A stretch of 64,000 bases of DNA from Ficedula albicollis (lineage: Eukaryota; Chordata; Aves; Passeriformes; Muscicapidae): NCBI RefSeq assembly GCF_000247815.1, contig NC_021676.1, positions 7,501,092-7,565,091 of the forward strand, written 5' to 3'. A program made the position numbers and the translations under genes. Of this stretch, positions 50,801 through 64,000 are shown in pieces. The notes beneath the pieces were generated by a model. That model did no database searches, was not told the DNA's origin, and saw only the letters and a list, made by a program, of their open reading frames with translations. Positions within the stretch are counted from its first letter, which is position 1. Each line of letters starts with the position of its first letter.

Positions 50801-53800
50801 TCTCATTAACGGGCATTTCTGTGTGGTTTCATACTCTGTGGGTGAGATCCATCTCCCAGCTCGTCCAGGGGCTGCCAGGGTGAAGGAACACCTTTACCAC
50901 CATGCATCAGCAGCATGGGCACCAGACCTGGCACCGCTGACCAGAGGAGCTGGAGGATGGGCCTGGCTAGAGGGATGCTCTCAAGGGAAACAGACCCTTT
51001 CTGCAGCTCTCTTCAAGGAGCTTGGTAGCTGTTGTGGCAGCTTTTCTCTGAATGAATAACCCAGATTATACAGAGTCAGAAGATTTGTGTCCCAGTCAAA
51101 AGCCCACTCCCTTCACTCCACCTCCTTTTCCAGGCTGTGGACCAGACTTTTCCAGGCTGGCATTGTAGCTGACATTATTGGGCTTTTCCTTTGTGTTTCA
51201 GACAACCACAGGCCAAGCTGTCAGCGGGCCAGCAGCTATGTGAGAGCTGCCAGACCTTTGCTAGACGGTGAGCATCTCTCTTCGAGCTTGACAAGTGTCT
51301 CCTGTGGGCAGCTGTGACCTCCTGCTGCTGCCACCCCAGGGAATGGAAACCCTGCCTCCTGCGCAGCCTGAGCTGCAGATACCAGCTGGCTCCTTCCCCT
51401 GCTTTTCTTTTTTGGAGACCAGCCGTGTGCTGCTTATCATTGGTTCTGATCCCTAAAGCCAAGGTGCTGATTCTTATCTGCAGCTTCAGCTGGGCTTAAA
51501 TCTTTATCTTCACCCCGTGAGTCTGAGAGCTGAGTGTGCAGAGACATTATTAGATTATTAAATCAATGACACTCAGGTTATTAGTCACACTCATCCGCAT
51601 TACCTGACACTGTAATGACGTTCTATTTTTACTTCCAGCCTGCTAATGTCCCAGAGGTACTGAAATTATGACCAGAAAATTAATTTCTATACATTTGAAC
51701 AAGAAATAGAAGTATAGGAAATAATCCCACGTCAACAGTATAAATCCTAATGGAATTGTTCAGAAAAGCAGCAGGGAAAGGGAGAGGGTGGAGAATGGTG
51801 TCTGACATGAAGCCTTCCCTCTGTGCTGCCATGCCAAACTCTTATGGGCATGATGGGTGCTGGTAACTGGGCCAGACTATTTCAGCTTGTAATTCCTTTG
51901 GGGCAATTAGGACTTCTGAGCTGGCATTAGTGATTTTCCTCACTCAGCCAAGACTTTCTTGCAGAATCCCTCCACCAGGATGATGCAATTTGGCTTGTTT
52001 TTAAGGCGTGAAATCAGACCCTGTAAACAGAAAAAGGCCAGCACATGGCAAGATGTTGTTTACGTTTTCAAAACTGACTCCTTAAATCTCAGACAAATTA
52101 TCATTCTGGTCCCCAGGCTGAGTTAAGAAGTGAGGTCCAATCTGATGCTTCCTGAAGACTGAATTGGATGTTATTTCTGCTTTGCATGACTAACCATCTG
52201 CAAGCTGGGAGGAATCTGCTGCAGTGGAAAAACACGGTGGGGAATGCTCGAAGTCCAGCCACGCCCTTGTCCAGCAGAGCAGCACTGGGCAGCCCTGGCC
52301 CCTGCAGCCAGAGAGATGCAGAAAGGATGCTCTGAGGGCTCTGCTCCCCACCCTGAGCCCCTGATGGGAGCTCAGGGCTGTGGGTGGCTGGGCAGGGTGC
52401 TGGTTTGGGGACAGACAGGCAGGGGATGGCTGGAAGAGGCAAACTCTGCGGGGGTACCCAGCCCCCAGCAGCTTTCAGCCAGCAGGGACAGCTCCTGCAG
52501 GGAGAGCAGTGGGGAGCAGATGGTGAAACACCCCACAAGGGAGAACCATTCACACCCTCTCCCCAGCCACCCACAGCCCCAGATACTTCCAAGCTCCCTG
52601 AGCTTATTGATTACCAGGGACTAATCTCCATATTGCTTAATTATAACTTGGTTTTAATGCATGTCTTCACACTGTATTTATTTCACGTTGGCAATTAATT
52701 CCAAAGTGCTCACTGTGCCAGAACTGGAGCAGGGTGACTTTCTGAGATCTTCCACTGAGGAATTACCACTTGAAAATGGAGAAATACATGTGAGGATGGG
52801 TGTGGGAGTAAGTATTGGTGGTACCTGCTAAATGCATGGTGCAGGGTGCTCTTGAGAGCAATGTTTGTAGCAGAATTATAATGAGCCGAGTTGTTTAGGT
52901 GTAATTAAAAGATGGGAGTGAGAAGTTGCATGGAAATCCTTTTCTCTAAGCTTTGGGAGGCCTGCTAATAAGACATAAACATTTAGCAGCTCAGCTGGAG
53001 TATGGTGTGCTCTTTGGTTAAACATTAAAGGGGCACTGTTGAGTGGTTTTAATTAATTAGCTATGTTTTAAATTAAATCAAATCAGTTTAGAGAGTTAGG
53101 CTCAATATAAATGTTGTTTTCACCTGGTGGGGAATGTCCTTTAAATTATGAACATCTTAAAGACAATGAAAATTAAAAATGCCTTTAAGAAATTGCATTC
53201 ACATGGTTCCTTTTACTCAGAGAATGGCCAGTATTCTGATGATCTGTCATTGCTAGAACAACAGTAAAATTAGAGCCTTTTAGCCTCTATCTGCTAAAAC
53301 CAACATTTACCCACCTTCTAGACATGCAATGCCCATGTCAAACCTAGAATCTTGAATACACTGTTTTCCTTTTTAATTATGAAATATCATGGTGCAACAT
53401 AGCACTTGCACTACCAGGTAAGGAAGGTGGGCAAGAAAGCAGGTTTAATATGTTTGCTGGACACAAGTGGGATGTGGGTATTGTACAGTCAGCCTCCAGT
53501 ATCTGTGAGATTTCTGCCCAGTTTTAGCCGCTTTGGATAGTGGGAAAAGATCTCAAGGTTTGTGGAATTCCTACAGGTGTTGTGAAAAGTCACAGCTAGG
53601 ACAGGGAGGGGGTCCAAAAGAGTGCCTGCACTGGAGGAAGATGGAGCACAGTGAGATCCAAGGGGGAGGTGATGGATGCAGTCCAGTTCTCTGGTCTGTG
53701 GGGGAAAGTTTCTATTCTTTTTGTTCCTTAGATGCCTTGTGTCAGATTTAGGGGGGAGATCAACACAAACTCCCTGTGACACAATAGGCTGTAACTGCTG

Positions 53801-56084
53801 GAGCTGTTATGTGCTATTATGCGAAGCCTTTACAGTCTGTTGAGTAAATAATCTACAGATTAAAGCTTTCTAAGTACACAGTGACTTGATAGGTAACCAA
53901 AGAAGCCATTACCATGTGTCATGTCAATAGGAGGAGGATTAGGGTCCCTCACACTTGGTGCAGTGACAGAGTCTATCTGCTGTGAAACAAAAGCCACTGC
54001 TTTTCAAACACCCTGCACTGCAGTGGTTTGGACAGGGGCAGCTGCTTCTGCCCTCATTTATTGCAACCCAGGGATGCCTGAGCAAATCAGTGATGGTGTT
54101 TTTCTCCAGCCTCCCAGGCTCACCTGCTCCTGTGCCAGGGCCATCTGCCATGGAAAAAGGAGCAAACCAGTGTCTGGGAGCAGCTCCCAGTTCTCTTCAT
54201 GTAAATAAAGAGTGTTTTCTTTCTGGAATCCTAGAGAAATATGTGCAGAAAGCTGGACTACGAGGCAGGAGGATGCAAAGCCCTGTCAGCCCATGCAGAG
54301 GGAGGAATCAGGGTGCTGGGTGGGAAGCCAAGGGTTTTTCCTAAGGCCAGAGAGGTTTCTGCCTTTCTCCCTTGGGCATCCATCCACCCACTCACCACCC
54401 TGACCACCCAAGCTCCTCTCTCTGTCTCCCAGCTCAGTCCCAAGGGCAGCCTGGCTCCTTGGGGACCCTTCCTGAACCTGCTCCTTTTGCAGGGGTCTCC
54501 TGGCTAAGGCACATCCAGCATCCTTCCTCCCCCTGCAGCATTTAATTACTCCAGGTTTCCAGTTGCTCTGGTGAGTTTAATATGAGCTATGTAAATTCCT
54601 CCCAAGAATGATAGGATTTTGACAGCCTGATTTGCCTTGCAGGCATCCTCAAAACAGCTCATTTTCTCTTCTCTGGAATTTTTGAGTGGTTGGGTGGCAT
54701 TTGATTATCATTGGCTGGCATATCTGAGCTCTGGGGTTGAGCATAAAGATATTTTAAATTTAATAGGTTTAAGATGTCATTATTTCCATGCTGATGAATT
54801 TATACTTGTAACCAGAGAAACTTAGAGCATTTAATGAACTTATTTAGATATCATGGTGCAAGCTTTAAACCCAATCCCCAGTATAAAATTAAATCATGTT
54901 GGATAAAAACTAACACCCAGAAGCAAAAACTGAACTGGGTAAATGGCCAAATTTCAAAAGACAGAATAAATACAGATATAAGGCACCTAGGGGACAGATT
55001 TACTAAGAGTTTTTGCACTATTTTCAATGGAGCTTGTAATAGCATAAAAGTATTAAATCTGATTTACTAGAAAGGATTTGTATAGTATTTCACTGCCTGT
55101 TTCCCAGTGCCATAGCCCCTTCCCATCTCTCTCCCAGGTCTCTAACAGGAGCTCAGCCAAGCACTCCATGGAGTGAGATCCAGCTTTGCTGAGGAACTCA
55201 CAAGTAGCCAGAAAAGAAAATAATGCAGCCATTCAGTGATCCAGCAGGATTAACAATGTGATGCTATAAAAATCAATTCTCATTCCAAACAGGTCAATAG
55301 TGAGAAGCCCTGCCAGGCTGGTGGGAAGGTGAATGGTGAACACTCACCTGTGGGACAGCCCTGCCCACCTGCCCTGTGTCCTGGGGGCCTGGCAAGTGTG
55401 AGATCTCCTTCCCAGCTTCCTCATGCCAAGGATTTTTTGAGGATCTTTTAAATCCTGCAGACTTTCAGAACTTCTGCCAAGGGAATGTCCTGCCCTGCCC
55501 TGAAAGGGAGACTTCAGTTCTCACCATAGTTGCTCATATCATGTGGGGTGATTACTCACAGATCAGGTTTGGAAGTACTAAAAGTGTCCTTTTTATTTTG
55601 GGGGGGACACCAATTAGAGAGCCCAGGTGAGGAGAATCAGCTCTGGATTTATTCCTGATGTAAGTACTGATGAGCTGCCCTGGTACTGTCTGTTGTTATC
55701 AAATTCAGCATCCCTATGGAAAACCCATCCTACCACAGCTATATTTCATTTTAAATGGAGAAGCTAGAGGACAATGAGGAAACAGATTTAGATGAAATGG
55801 AAAGGAATTAAATTAAAAAGTTTAAAATAAACCAAGACAAGTGACCTTTACTGTACTACCTACAAGCAGAGATTGTCTATTTAATGCTTCCAAAAGCAGG
55901 CAAATGCACCAGGAAGCAGCCAGCAGGGCTGAAGCACAGAAGAGAATCACTGGAAGGGCTTAATAGGACTAGATTTTCACAAGATTAATCTCCTATGGAC
56001 TGATTACACATAGGAAAAAAGGGCTAGGAGAAATGTCCTTTATCAATTTTAACAGTGTGTGGAAATTAGAGTAGCAATCCTGCA
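47859..56084. other. Intergenic stretch, no genes recognised
   Basis: More than 8 kb with no recognised exon, RNA gene or transposon. Much of 47900-49900 and 52600-53500 is AT-rich, and 50800-51500 and 52250-52600 are GC-richer. Open frames up to 163 codons (52101-52592, -) match nothing I recognise. Confidence 0.5.
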
Positions 56085-56981
56085 GGTGCCTGTGCTGGAC
56101 ACTGTCAGCATATTCCAAAATGACCTGGAACAAAGAGACAAGTAGTGAGATGGTGAGGTTTGCAGGTGACACAGATTTGCCCAGAGTAGCCAGACCTAAA
56201 GCAGAGGTTTGCAGAAGGATCTTACAGAAATAAGTATCAGGGTGATATGAAGTGGCAGGTGAAATTCAGTACTGATAAGTGCAAATTAATGCCCTTGTTA
56301 AAGCAGGTCTGCCTACATACACAGAATGATGGGCTTTGAATTAGCACCTGCCCTTAGGCAGGAAAATGTGCTGGAGCCTTTGCAGCTGCTCCTCTCCAGA
56401 GGCTGGCACCATCCTCATGGCCATGGGGAGGGTGGAGAATGCTCCAGGAATGAGGAGCACCACTGCTCCTAAACCCCTGCACAGCCACACCTCTGATCCT
56501 GCCTGCAGGTCTGGTGACCCTTTGCAGAAAGGCTGCAGGACTACAAGAGGAGGAAAAGGGAAGGCAAAAAAATTTTGGACATAGGAACCACCTCTGTGAC
56601 CCAAAAAGCTCCACATGTTCAGGGCTCTTGCTTGGAAAGGCCATGACTGAAGGGGAAAGGGTGAAGACCTGCACCATCCTGAGTGATGTGAAGGTGGATG
56701 GGGTGAACATTGCTTGTAATGCAAGAGGGAGAAAGATAAAAGCTTGTTTGGGGAGGAGAGGCCTTGTTTATTTATTTCTTATTTTATTTGAAGTGCAGCA
56801 CTCAGCTCAGAGCATGTCCAGAGGAGGGAAACCAAGATAGTGAAAGGCTTTGAGGGCAAGACTTGGAGCAGCATCTGAGGCCACTTGGTTTGTTCAGCCT
56901 GGAGAAAAGCAGGCTGAGAGGAGCCTCACCACAGTTACAGCTTCCTCAGTGCAGGGAGAGCTGCTGACCTGTGGGTGCTGG
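56085..56981 (+). mobile_element. CR1 LINE fragment, ORF2 C-terminal region onward (5' part)
   Basis: The fragment begins near TTCCAAAATGACCTGGAAC and GTTTGCAGGTGACACAGATT, the stretch that encodes the reverse-transcriptase 'FADDT'-like motif in CR1. It continues with GTGAAATTCAGTACTGATAA, GAATGATGGGCTTTGAATTAG and, later, CAGAGCATGTCCAGAGGAGG and CAGCCTGGAGAAAAGCAGGC, all in sense CR1 order. The frame is broken and the middle (about 56350-56780) is poorly preserved, so it is a dead copy. An LTR interrupts it at 56982, and the remainder resumes at 57285. Confidence 0.8.
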
Positions 56982-57284
56982 TGAGAGTCAGGGAAAAGAG
57001 CAGTTCGAGTTTTCCCAAGCTACTCAAAGGAAAACAGAAAAGGAAGAATTAATAACAAAGTTTAGCACCAGTTGTGGACAGGAGGAGTGTGTGAGGAACG
57101 AGATGTTTTGGTAAAAGCATGTTTACAAGAGGTGTTGCCTTCCTTGGACCAATGAGCTTAATTCTGTCCTTGGTTCTGTGAACCAGTCTATAAAAATGTG
57201 TCTGCTCCTGCAATAAATTGCTTCTTCTGCTCTCTGGATGAAGCCTGTGTTGCTGTGTTTTTTACCTTACAGCAACGCTGATCA
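56982..57284 (+). mobile_element. Solo LTR nested in a CR1 element
   Basis: A ~303-bp element with TG...CA termini (TGAGAGTCAGGG to GCTGATCA). It has TTGGACCAATGAGC, a TATA box TATAAAAA at 57189-57196, AATAAA at 57212-57217 and a short U5. It is related to the - strand LTR at 15586-15917, sharing the GAGGTGTTGCCTTC block, the CCAAT box and both ends. CR1 sequence on both sides shows that it inserted into an already resident CR1. A target-site duplication is not evident. No gag, pol or env sequence adjoins. Confidence 0.78.
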
Positions 57285-57530
57285 GTTATAGGACAGGAGG
57301 AATTGGGATGGAGGTGTATCAGGGGAAGTTCAGGAAAGGAAAGGCTTCTTCCAGGGCAGCCAGACCCTGGGACAGGCTCTGACAGCTCCAGGCCTGTCAG
57401 AATTCCAGGAGATTTGGAGGATGCTCTTAGTCCTAAGACTCAGTGTTAGGTAGTCCTGCAAGGAGCAGGGTTGGACTCTATGGCCCTCATGGGTCCCTCC
57501 CAATATTTTTTTATGGAATTATTCTACCAT
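57285..57530 (+). mobile_element. CR1 LINE fragment (3' part, continuation of 56085-56981)
   Basis: After the LTR, the CR1 tail resumes with TATAGGACAGGAGGAATTGG, GGGAAGTTCAGGAAAGG, CTGGGACAGGCTCTGACAG, and GGTTGGACTCTATGGCCCTC with GTCCCTCCCAA. It ends in ATGGAATTATTCTA, a decayed octamer. The order and strand continue the CR1 before the LTR. Confidence 0.85.
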
Positions 57531-60412
57531 CAGCAGCCAGCCATGTGGGTGAACAGTTTTCCATCAGAATAGTTTTCTGAGCTACTTTCTGTTGGAAAGG
57601 CTGATTCAATGGTATTGAGATGCTCTGTGGGAACACATCAATGCCACCAAAGCCAGCAGCAGAAGCCAGACATCTGCCTGGCCTCCTTGCCTGCTGCCCA
57701 GCTGGCTGCCTCTCTGGGACAGCTGGGCCCCTGACTGCAGCCAGCAGCCCATTCGATTTTTCTTTACTCCATCGCTGCTCTATTTATATTCCATTTCCCC
57801 CCCTACATTTTCATCTTTATATTTTATATCCAATGTGGTTACAACGTTGAAAAATCCCCTGTTGCCCATCAGAACATCAGGTGTCAAATCAAACTGCAAG
57901 TCACTCAATGAGAATAATTCATACTATAATTTAAATGAGTTTTAAACAAGCATTTTATGGGACAAAAATATACAAAAATAAAGAACACACACAGTAAAGA
58001 GTTGGGTTTGGGTTTATTTGTGTATCATACCATATCATATATTAACATAAAGCCATAATTTCTGATGAACAAAGGTTGAGCCCATGAAGCCAAAATGATA
58101 TTTTATATTTAAATCTCTTTCTAACTCACTGGGCTAAATGGAAATGGCATTTTTGTAGTATGCAATTTCAGAATTTCACTCCCTGGGCAATTTCAACATT
58201 TTGCAGAGTTCGGTTCCTTCGTTTCACAGATGTTTCCATAAAGAACAGGAAAGACAGAATGGATGCTTTCCCTGTTTAAATGAAAATATCCGTTCTCAGC
58301 CTGAATCAAGGGTAATGTACTGCACAAAATGATGAACCAGATTTTAGAGAGGTGGAAAATCCCTTATCTGGGGTAAAATGAGCAAGGAAAGCCCTTTTCC
58401 TAGTCAGCACATCCCTAGTGCAGGAGCAGGAGAGACTGGGTACAATACCTGTCTTTGTAAGCCAAGATGGGAAGAAATCAGAAGAAACAGGTCACTTTGT
58501 GACCTGGAATGATTTCCAAACTTTTTGTTTTGCCTGTGCCAGCTAGCACACACAAGGAGAAACCTTCCCTAGGTGAATTTTGGCCATGCTAGGGATTGTC
58601 TCTGGCTGCTGGTGGTATGAGAGAACCAGCCTTTGGTCATAACTGGAGAAGCCACTCCTTTTGAAAAGCTCAGCATGCTCATTTTGATAGGAAAAGCCTA
58701 AGTTTGGCCCATAGAATCACACGAGTGGTTTGAAAGGTTGATTTAGAGGTTGTTTTTCTGGAGAGCTGGTGGTGCTGGAGCAAGCTAGTGAACTGCTGTC
58801 TGCAGTGAGCTGCAGGAGAGCCTCTGTCTGCTGTCCTTCACAAGCTTATGAGACTCCTCTGCCCCAGGTGCTGGTGGTGGTGGTGTTTCAGGTCATTTAT
58901 GATAACCACACTATTGTCCCCAGAGCTGATGGTCACCATCACCATTTTTCTCTTTCTGGGGCAATTATTTTCAATAAATTTGAACAATAGTCTGAGATAC
59001 TTCAGCACAGGGAGCTGCTGCTCCACAGGCCACCATTAGCAATTAAAATCAGATGAGCAATTAGCCTGTGAACTCAGCATTTGGACTGCTGCTGCCTCAA
59101 CAGCTGCAAGTGCAGCCCAGTGCTATGGGGTCAGAGCAGGGCTGGTGGGATGGGATGCAGTGGGATGCCCAGAGGAGGTGCCAGCATCAGTGAAGGGACT
59201 CTGGGATATATAGTGTTATTTATTTTGCCTTCAGTTGATTTTTCTTCTCCCCTTCTTCATCGGGGCACTGGAAGGAGCAGGAACATGATATCTAATTTCC
59301 TAATTTTCCTGTCAGCTTTCTGGTTTTCAAAATGATTGCAGCAGAAATCTATAAATGAGGATGAGGGAAGCAACCTTAATACCATTGTAAATCTCCAAAA
59401 TGGATGCAGAAACACAGTACTCAAATAGGAGTAAATAAAAGCAAGGAGAGATTCATTCCAGTTTTCTCCTCTGTAAACCTACTGGCAGCTTGGAATTATT
59501 CAGAAAACAACATTTAACTGAGAAAAAAAAGGAACCCTGTAAAATAGTAAAGATTGTACCGTAAAGCTAAGCACCCTCCATAAATCATGGCTGGGAACAT
59601 TGCTAAGTTATAGGAACCTGCAGATGGCTGTCATTAAAGGGAAAGAGCCTCTCCCAGCTTGGCAGGCCGTGCTGTGTCCTGGTGTACAGCTACAAATCGA
59701 GCTGCCTTCATGGGGGAGTTGCAAAAGTGCTTTTAGAATAGGAATTTCAAGCAGAAGCTGTATGAGCTGTTCAGCAGGACTCAGGCTTATTGCAAAACCA
59801 CAGTGGTAATTTCAGGCCTGATTTACAGGAGATTCTAATAAAGCTCCCCTGTTTAAAATGATATGGCAATAGTTTATCACTAGTGCCTGTCTGAGGCAAG
59901 AAGAGAGGGTGTGGGGCACGGTGCCTCCAGCTCCAAGCCTGGCATTATCCCCATCATAAACCAGTACAACCCCTGCCTGGCCAAAGCCATGAGGGCTGCT
60001 GGATCCATCATAAACCAGTACCTGCCTGGCCAAAGCCATGAGGGCTGCTGGACCAGGTGTGCTGGGGGTCCTGTGTCCCAGCTGGTGCTTGGGAAGGAGT
60101 CAGGACACACCAGTGGGCTCCTTCCCTGCTCTGAACTCATTCCTGCGTGCTCACCTGTTTTTCCCTTTGGGATGAGCTCGTCTGGGGCTCCAACTCAAGA
60201 AACAGCAGGAGAGATGCTCAAAACAAGCCTGCAAGGCTGAAAATAGCACACAGCGGCTGCTGCTGCTGCTTTCAAGATAAAGATGTCACCAGGTGAGCTC
60301 TTTTAGGATTATATATTAAGCCACACCGTGATGCAGCATGAAGACACTCAGCAGCTCCAAGCTGAGCATCACAGGTGTGCAGGGCTGTCTGTGCCAGTGC
60401 TCAGCCACGGGG
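57531..60412. other. Intergenic stretch, no genes recognised
   Basis: Mixed composition. 57890-58330 is AT-rich and free of recognised repeats. A (GGT)-rich short run lies at about 58869-58882 and a (CTG)n run (GGCTGCTGCTGCTGCT) at about 60254-60269. No gene recognised. Confidence 0.5.
59951..60052. repeat. Tandem duplication, 54-bp period
   Basis: CCATCATAAACCAGTAC begins at 59951 and 60005, and each copy is followed by CTGCCTGGCCAAAGCCATGA and GGGCTGCTGGA. The first copy has 5 extra bases (AACCC or equivalent). Confidence 0.93.
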
Positions 60413-60552
60413 AGCTGGGGGTGCTGGGGGTGCTGGGGGTACTGGGAATGCTTGGGGTACTGGGAGTGCTGGGGGTACTGGGGATACTGGGAGTGCTGGG
60501 GGTGCTGGAGCTGCTGGGAATGCTGGGGGTACTGGGGGGTGCTGGGGGTACT
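60413..60552 (+). repeat. GGGGGTRCT minisatellite, left flank of the G run
   Basis: About 15 imperfect 9-bp units such as GGGGGTGCT, GGGGGTACT, GGGAATGCT and GGGAGTGCT. All frames are open (Leu-Gly-Val and similar), so apparent proteins are repeat by-products. Confidence 0.93.
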
Positions 60553-62818
<2,266 letters not shown>

Positions 62819-64000
62819 TCAGGAAAGGCTTTGCCATTCTTCCCAGAGGCAGATCACACTATCTGCTCCCTTGCCAGAGTCTCTATGGACACTTAATCCT
62901 AAACACCACCCCGAAGCACAAGCACTCCCTGCCGTGGCCCTGCAGCAGGAGGTTCAGATGTAGGTCTGGCAATTAAAATATCCAGCATGTAACAAGACCT
63001 CCAGGAACCTACCCTTCTTTAAAGGCTGGAATTGTTTTGCCCCAGCCAGCCACACTTACCATGGTTCATGGTTTTTCAAGGTCACCATCTCTAACAAGGT
63101 CAGGAGCCTTTCCTGACACAAAATGGCACAGCAGCTGATGGCATTGATTTTAAATATCCCCCACCTCCAACCTTCCCGTTTCTGTTGTACCATTCTGATT
63201 TTCTCAGCATTTCTGCAGGACCACAGCACCCCTGCAGGTGCTGGCTCAGGCTTGCTGTGCTCACTGCCCACCAGCCCAGGGGCTTTCCCAGGTGCTAACA
63301 AGACTCCCTGCAAAAGCTGTAGTCAATGCTTTCCAAAAATGTGGCCAGGAGGAACTGGATCCCGCAGTATTATTTTTCTTTTCTGTCTCTGGGTGAATTG
63401 AAGAATTGCTCACTGCATCTTTAACAACTGTGTTTAGCTCCTTGTCACGACCTCCTCTGTACATCAGTAGAAAAGGCATCACCAGCAGATGCAATTTCTT
63501 TCAGTGCTGGAATTGTATTTATTTTACTGGAATTGTACTCCATTTGTCTGGTGGCAAAGGGACTAAGCAATTTATATTGGCAGCACTGAATGTACTGAGA
63601 TTGGCAGTGCTCAGGCACTCACGGCTTGTTACCCAAGGAAAGTTCAGAGCATACTAATTTATCCCACCACAGAGCAGCAACAGAAGAGCTGTAAAGATGG
63701 TATCAATCAGTCTTACATTAGTAACACTGTAAACATTTTTTTAAGATGGTAAAAGATCCAATATATCTGCTTTATTCTGGTTTATTGTGAGGTCCAGTTC
63801 TTCCTTTCCATCATACAAACAACTTCCAGGTAATGGAAGGGATATTGCATTCGCTATTCACAAATCACAGTTTGACCTATTATTTGTAATTTTCAGTGCC
63901 TGCCTTCTTATGCAGTGTTCATAGAATGAGATTAGAGTGATTTACAATGGTGAGAAATGGAACAAGACTAAGAAGAGATGTGACTCATTAGACATAATCC
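62819..64000. other. Intergenic stretch to the window edge
   Basis: No gene or transposon recognised. The last ~400 bp is AT-rich and repeat-free (for example TTTATTCTGGTTTATTGTG), and runs off the window. Confidence 0.5.

Overview
The window looks like bird genomic DNA, probably from a songbird. It holds one recognisable protein-coding piece: the last coding exon of a glypican-4 (GPC4) gene on the + strand at 715-923. Three things point to a bird. There are several CR1 LINE fragments, recognisable by their antisense tract (GGACCTTAAAGATCA type), their ORF2 'FADDT' region and their 3' ends. There are compact LTRs of a kind I associate with passerines. Coding density is very low. I cannot name the species.

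Layout: 1-714 is the last GPC4 intron, carrying an antisense CR1. 715-923 is the terminal exon (heparan-sulfate attachment region, glycosylation sequons, GPI-anchor signal). From 924 to roughly 3200-3780 is the 3' UTR, with several poly(A) signals, a perfect let-7 8-mer and three Pumilio-type elements. The remaining ~60 kb appears intergenic. In vertebrates the next gene on this side is usually HS6ST2, but none of its exons could be recognised, so this is probably the GPC4-HS6ST2 gap. It contains CR1 fragments (5985, 35464, 56085-57530), two solo LTRs of one family (15586-15917 on -, 56982-57284 on + nested in a CR1) and a third, different LTR (41071-41638). It also holds many small near-identical tandem duplications (50-305 bp units), a perfect 875-bp (GGGAT)175 array, and two enormous pure-G runs (555 and 2165 nt) that are more likely sequencing or assembly errors than real DNA. 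Some AT-rich, repeat-free stretches dense in homeodomain/POU motifs (best at 6240-6470, also 9430-9650 and 38130-39610) look like candidate regulatory elements.

I found no operon, CRISPR array, tRNA, rRNA or novel protein system. The many open frames in the G, GGGAT and GGGGGTRCT tracts come from the repeats themselves. The most interesting signals are structural: the G-rich arrays, a 101-bp duplication carrying a 71-bp segment copied from 0.9 kb away, the density of recent tandem duplications, and the paired-octamer element downstream of GPC4.
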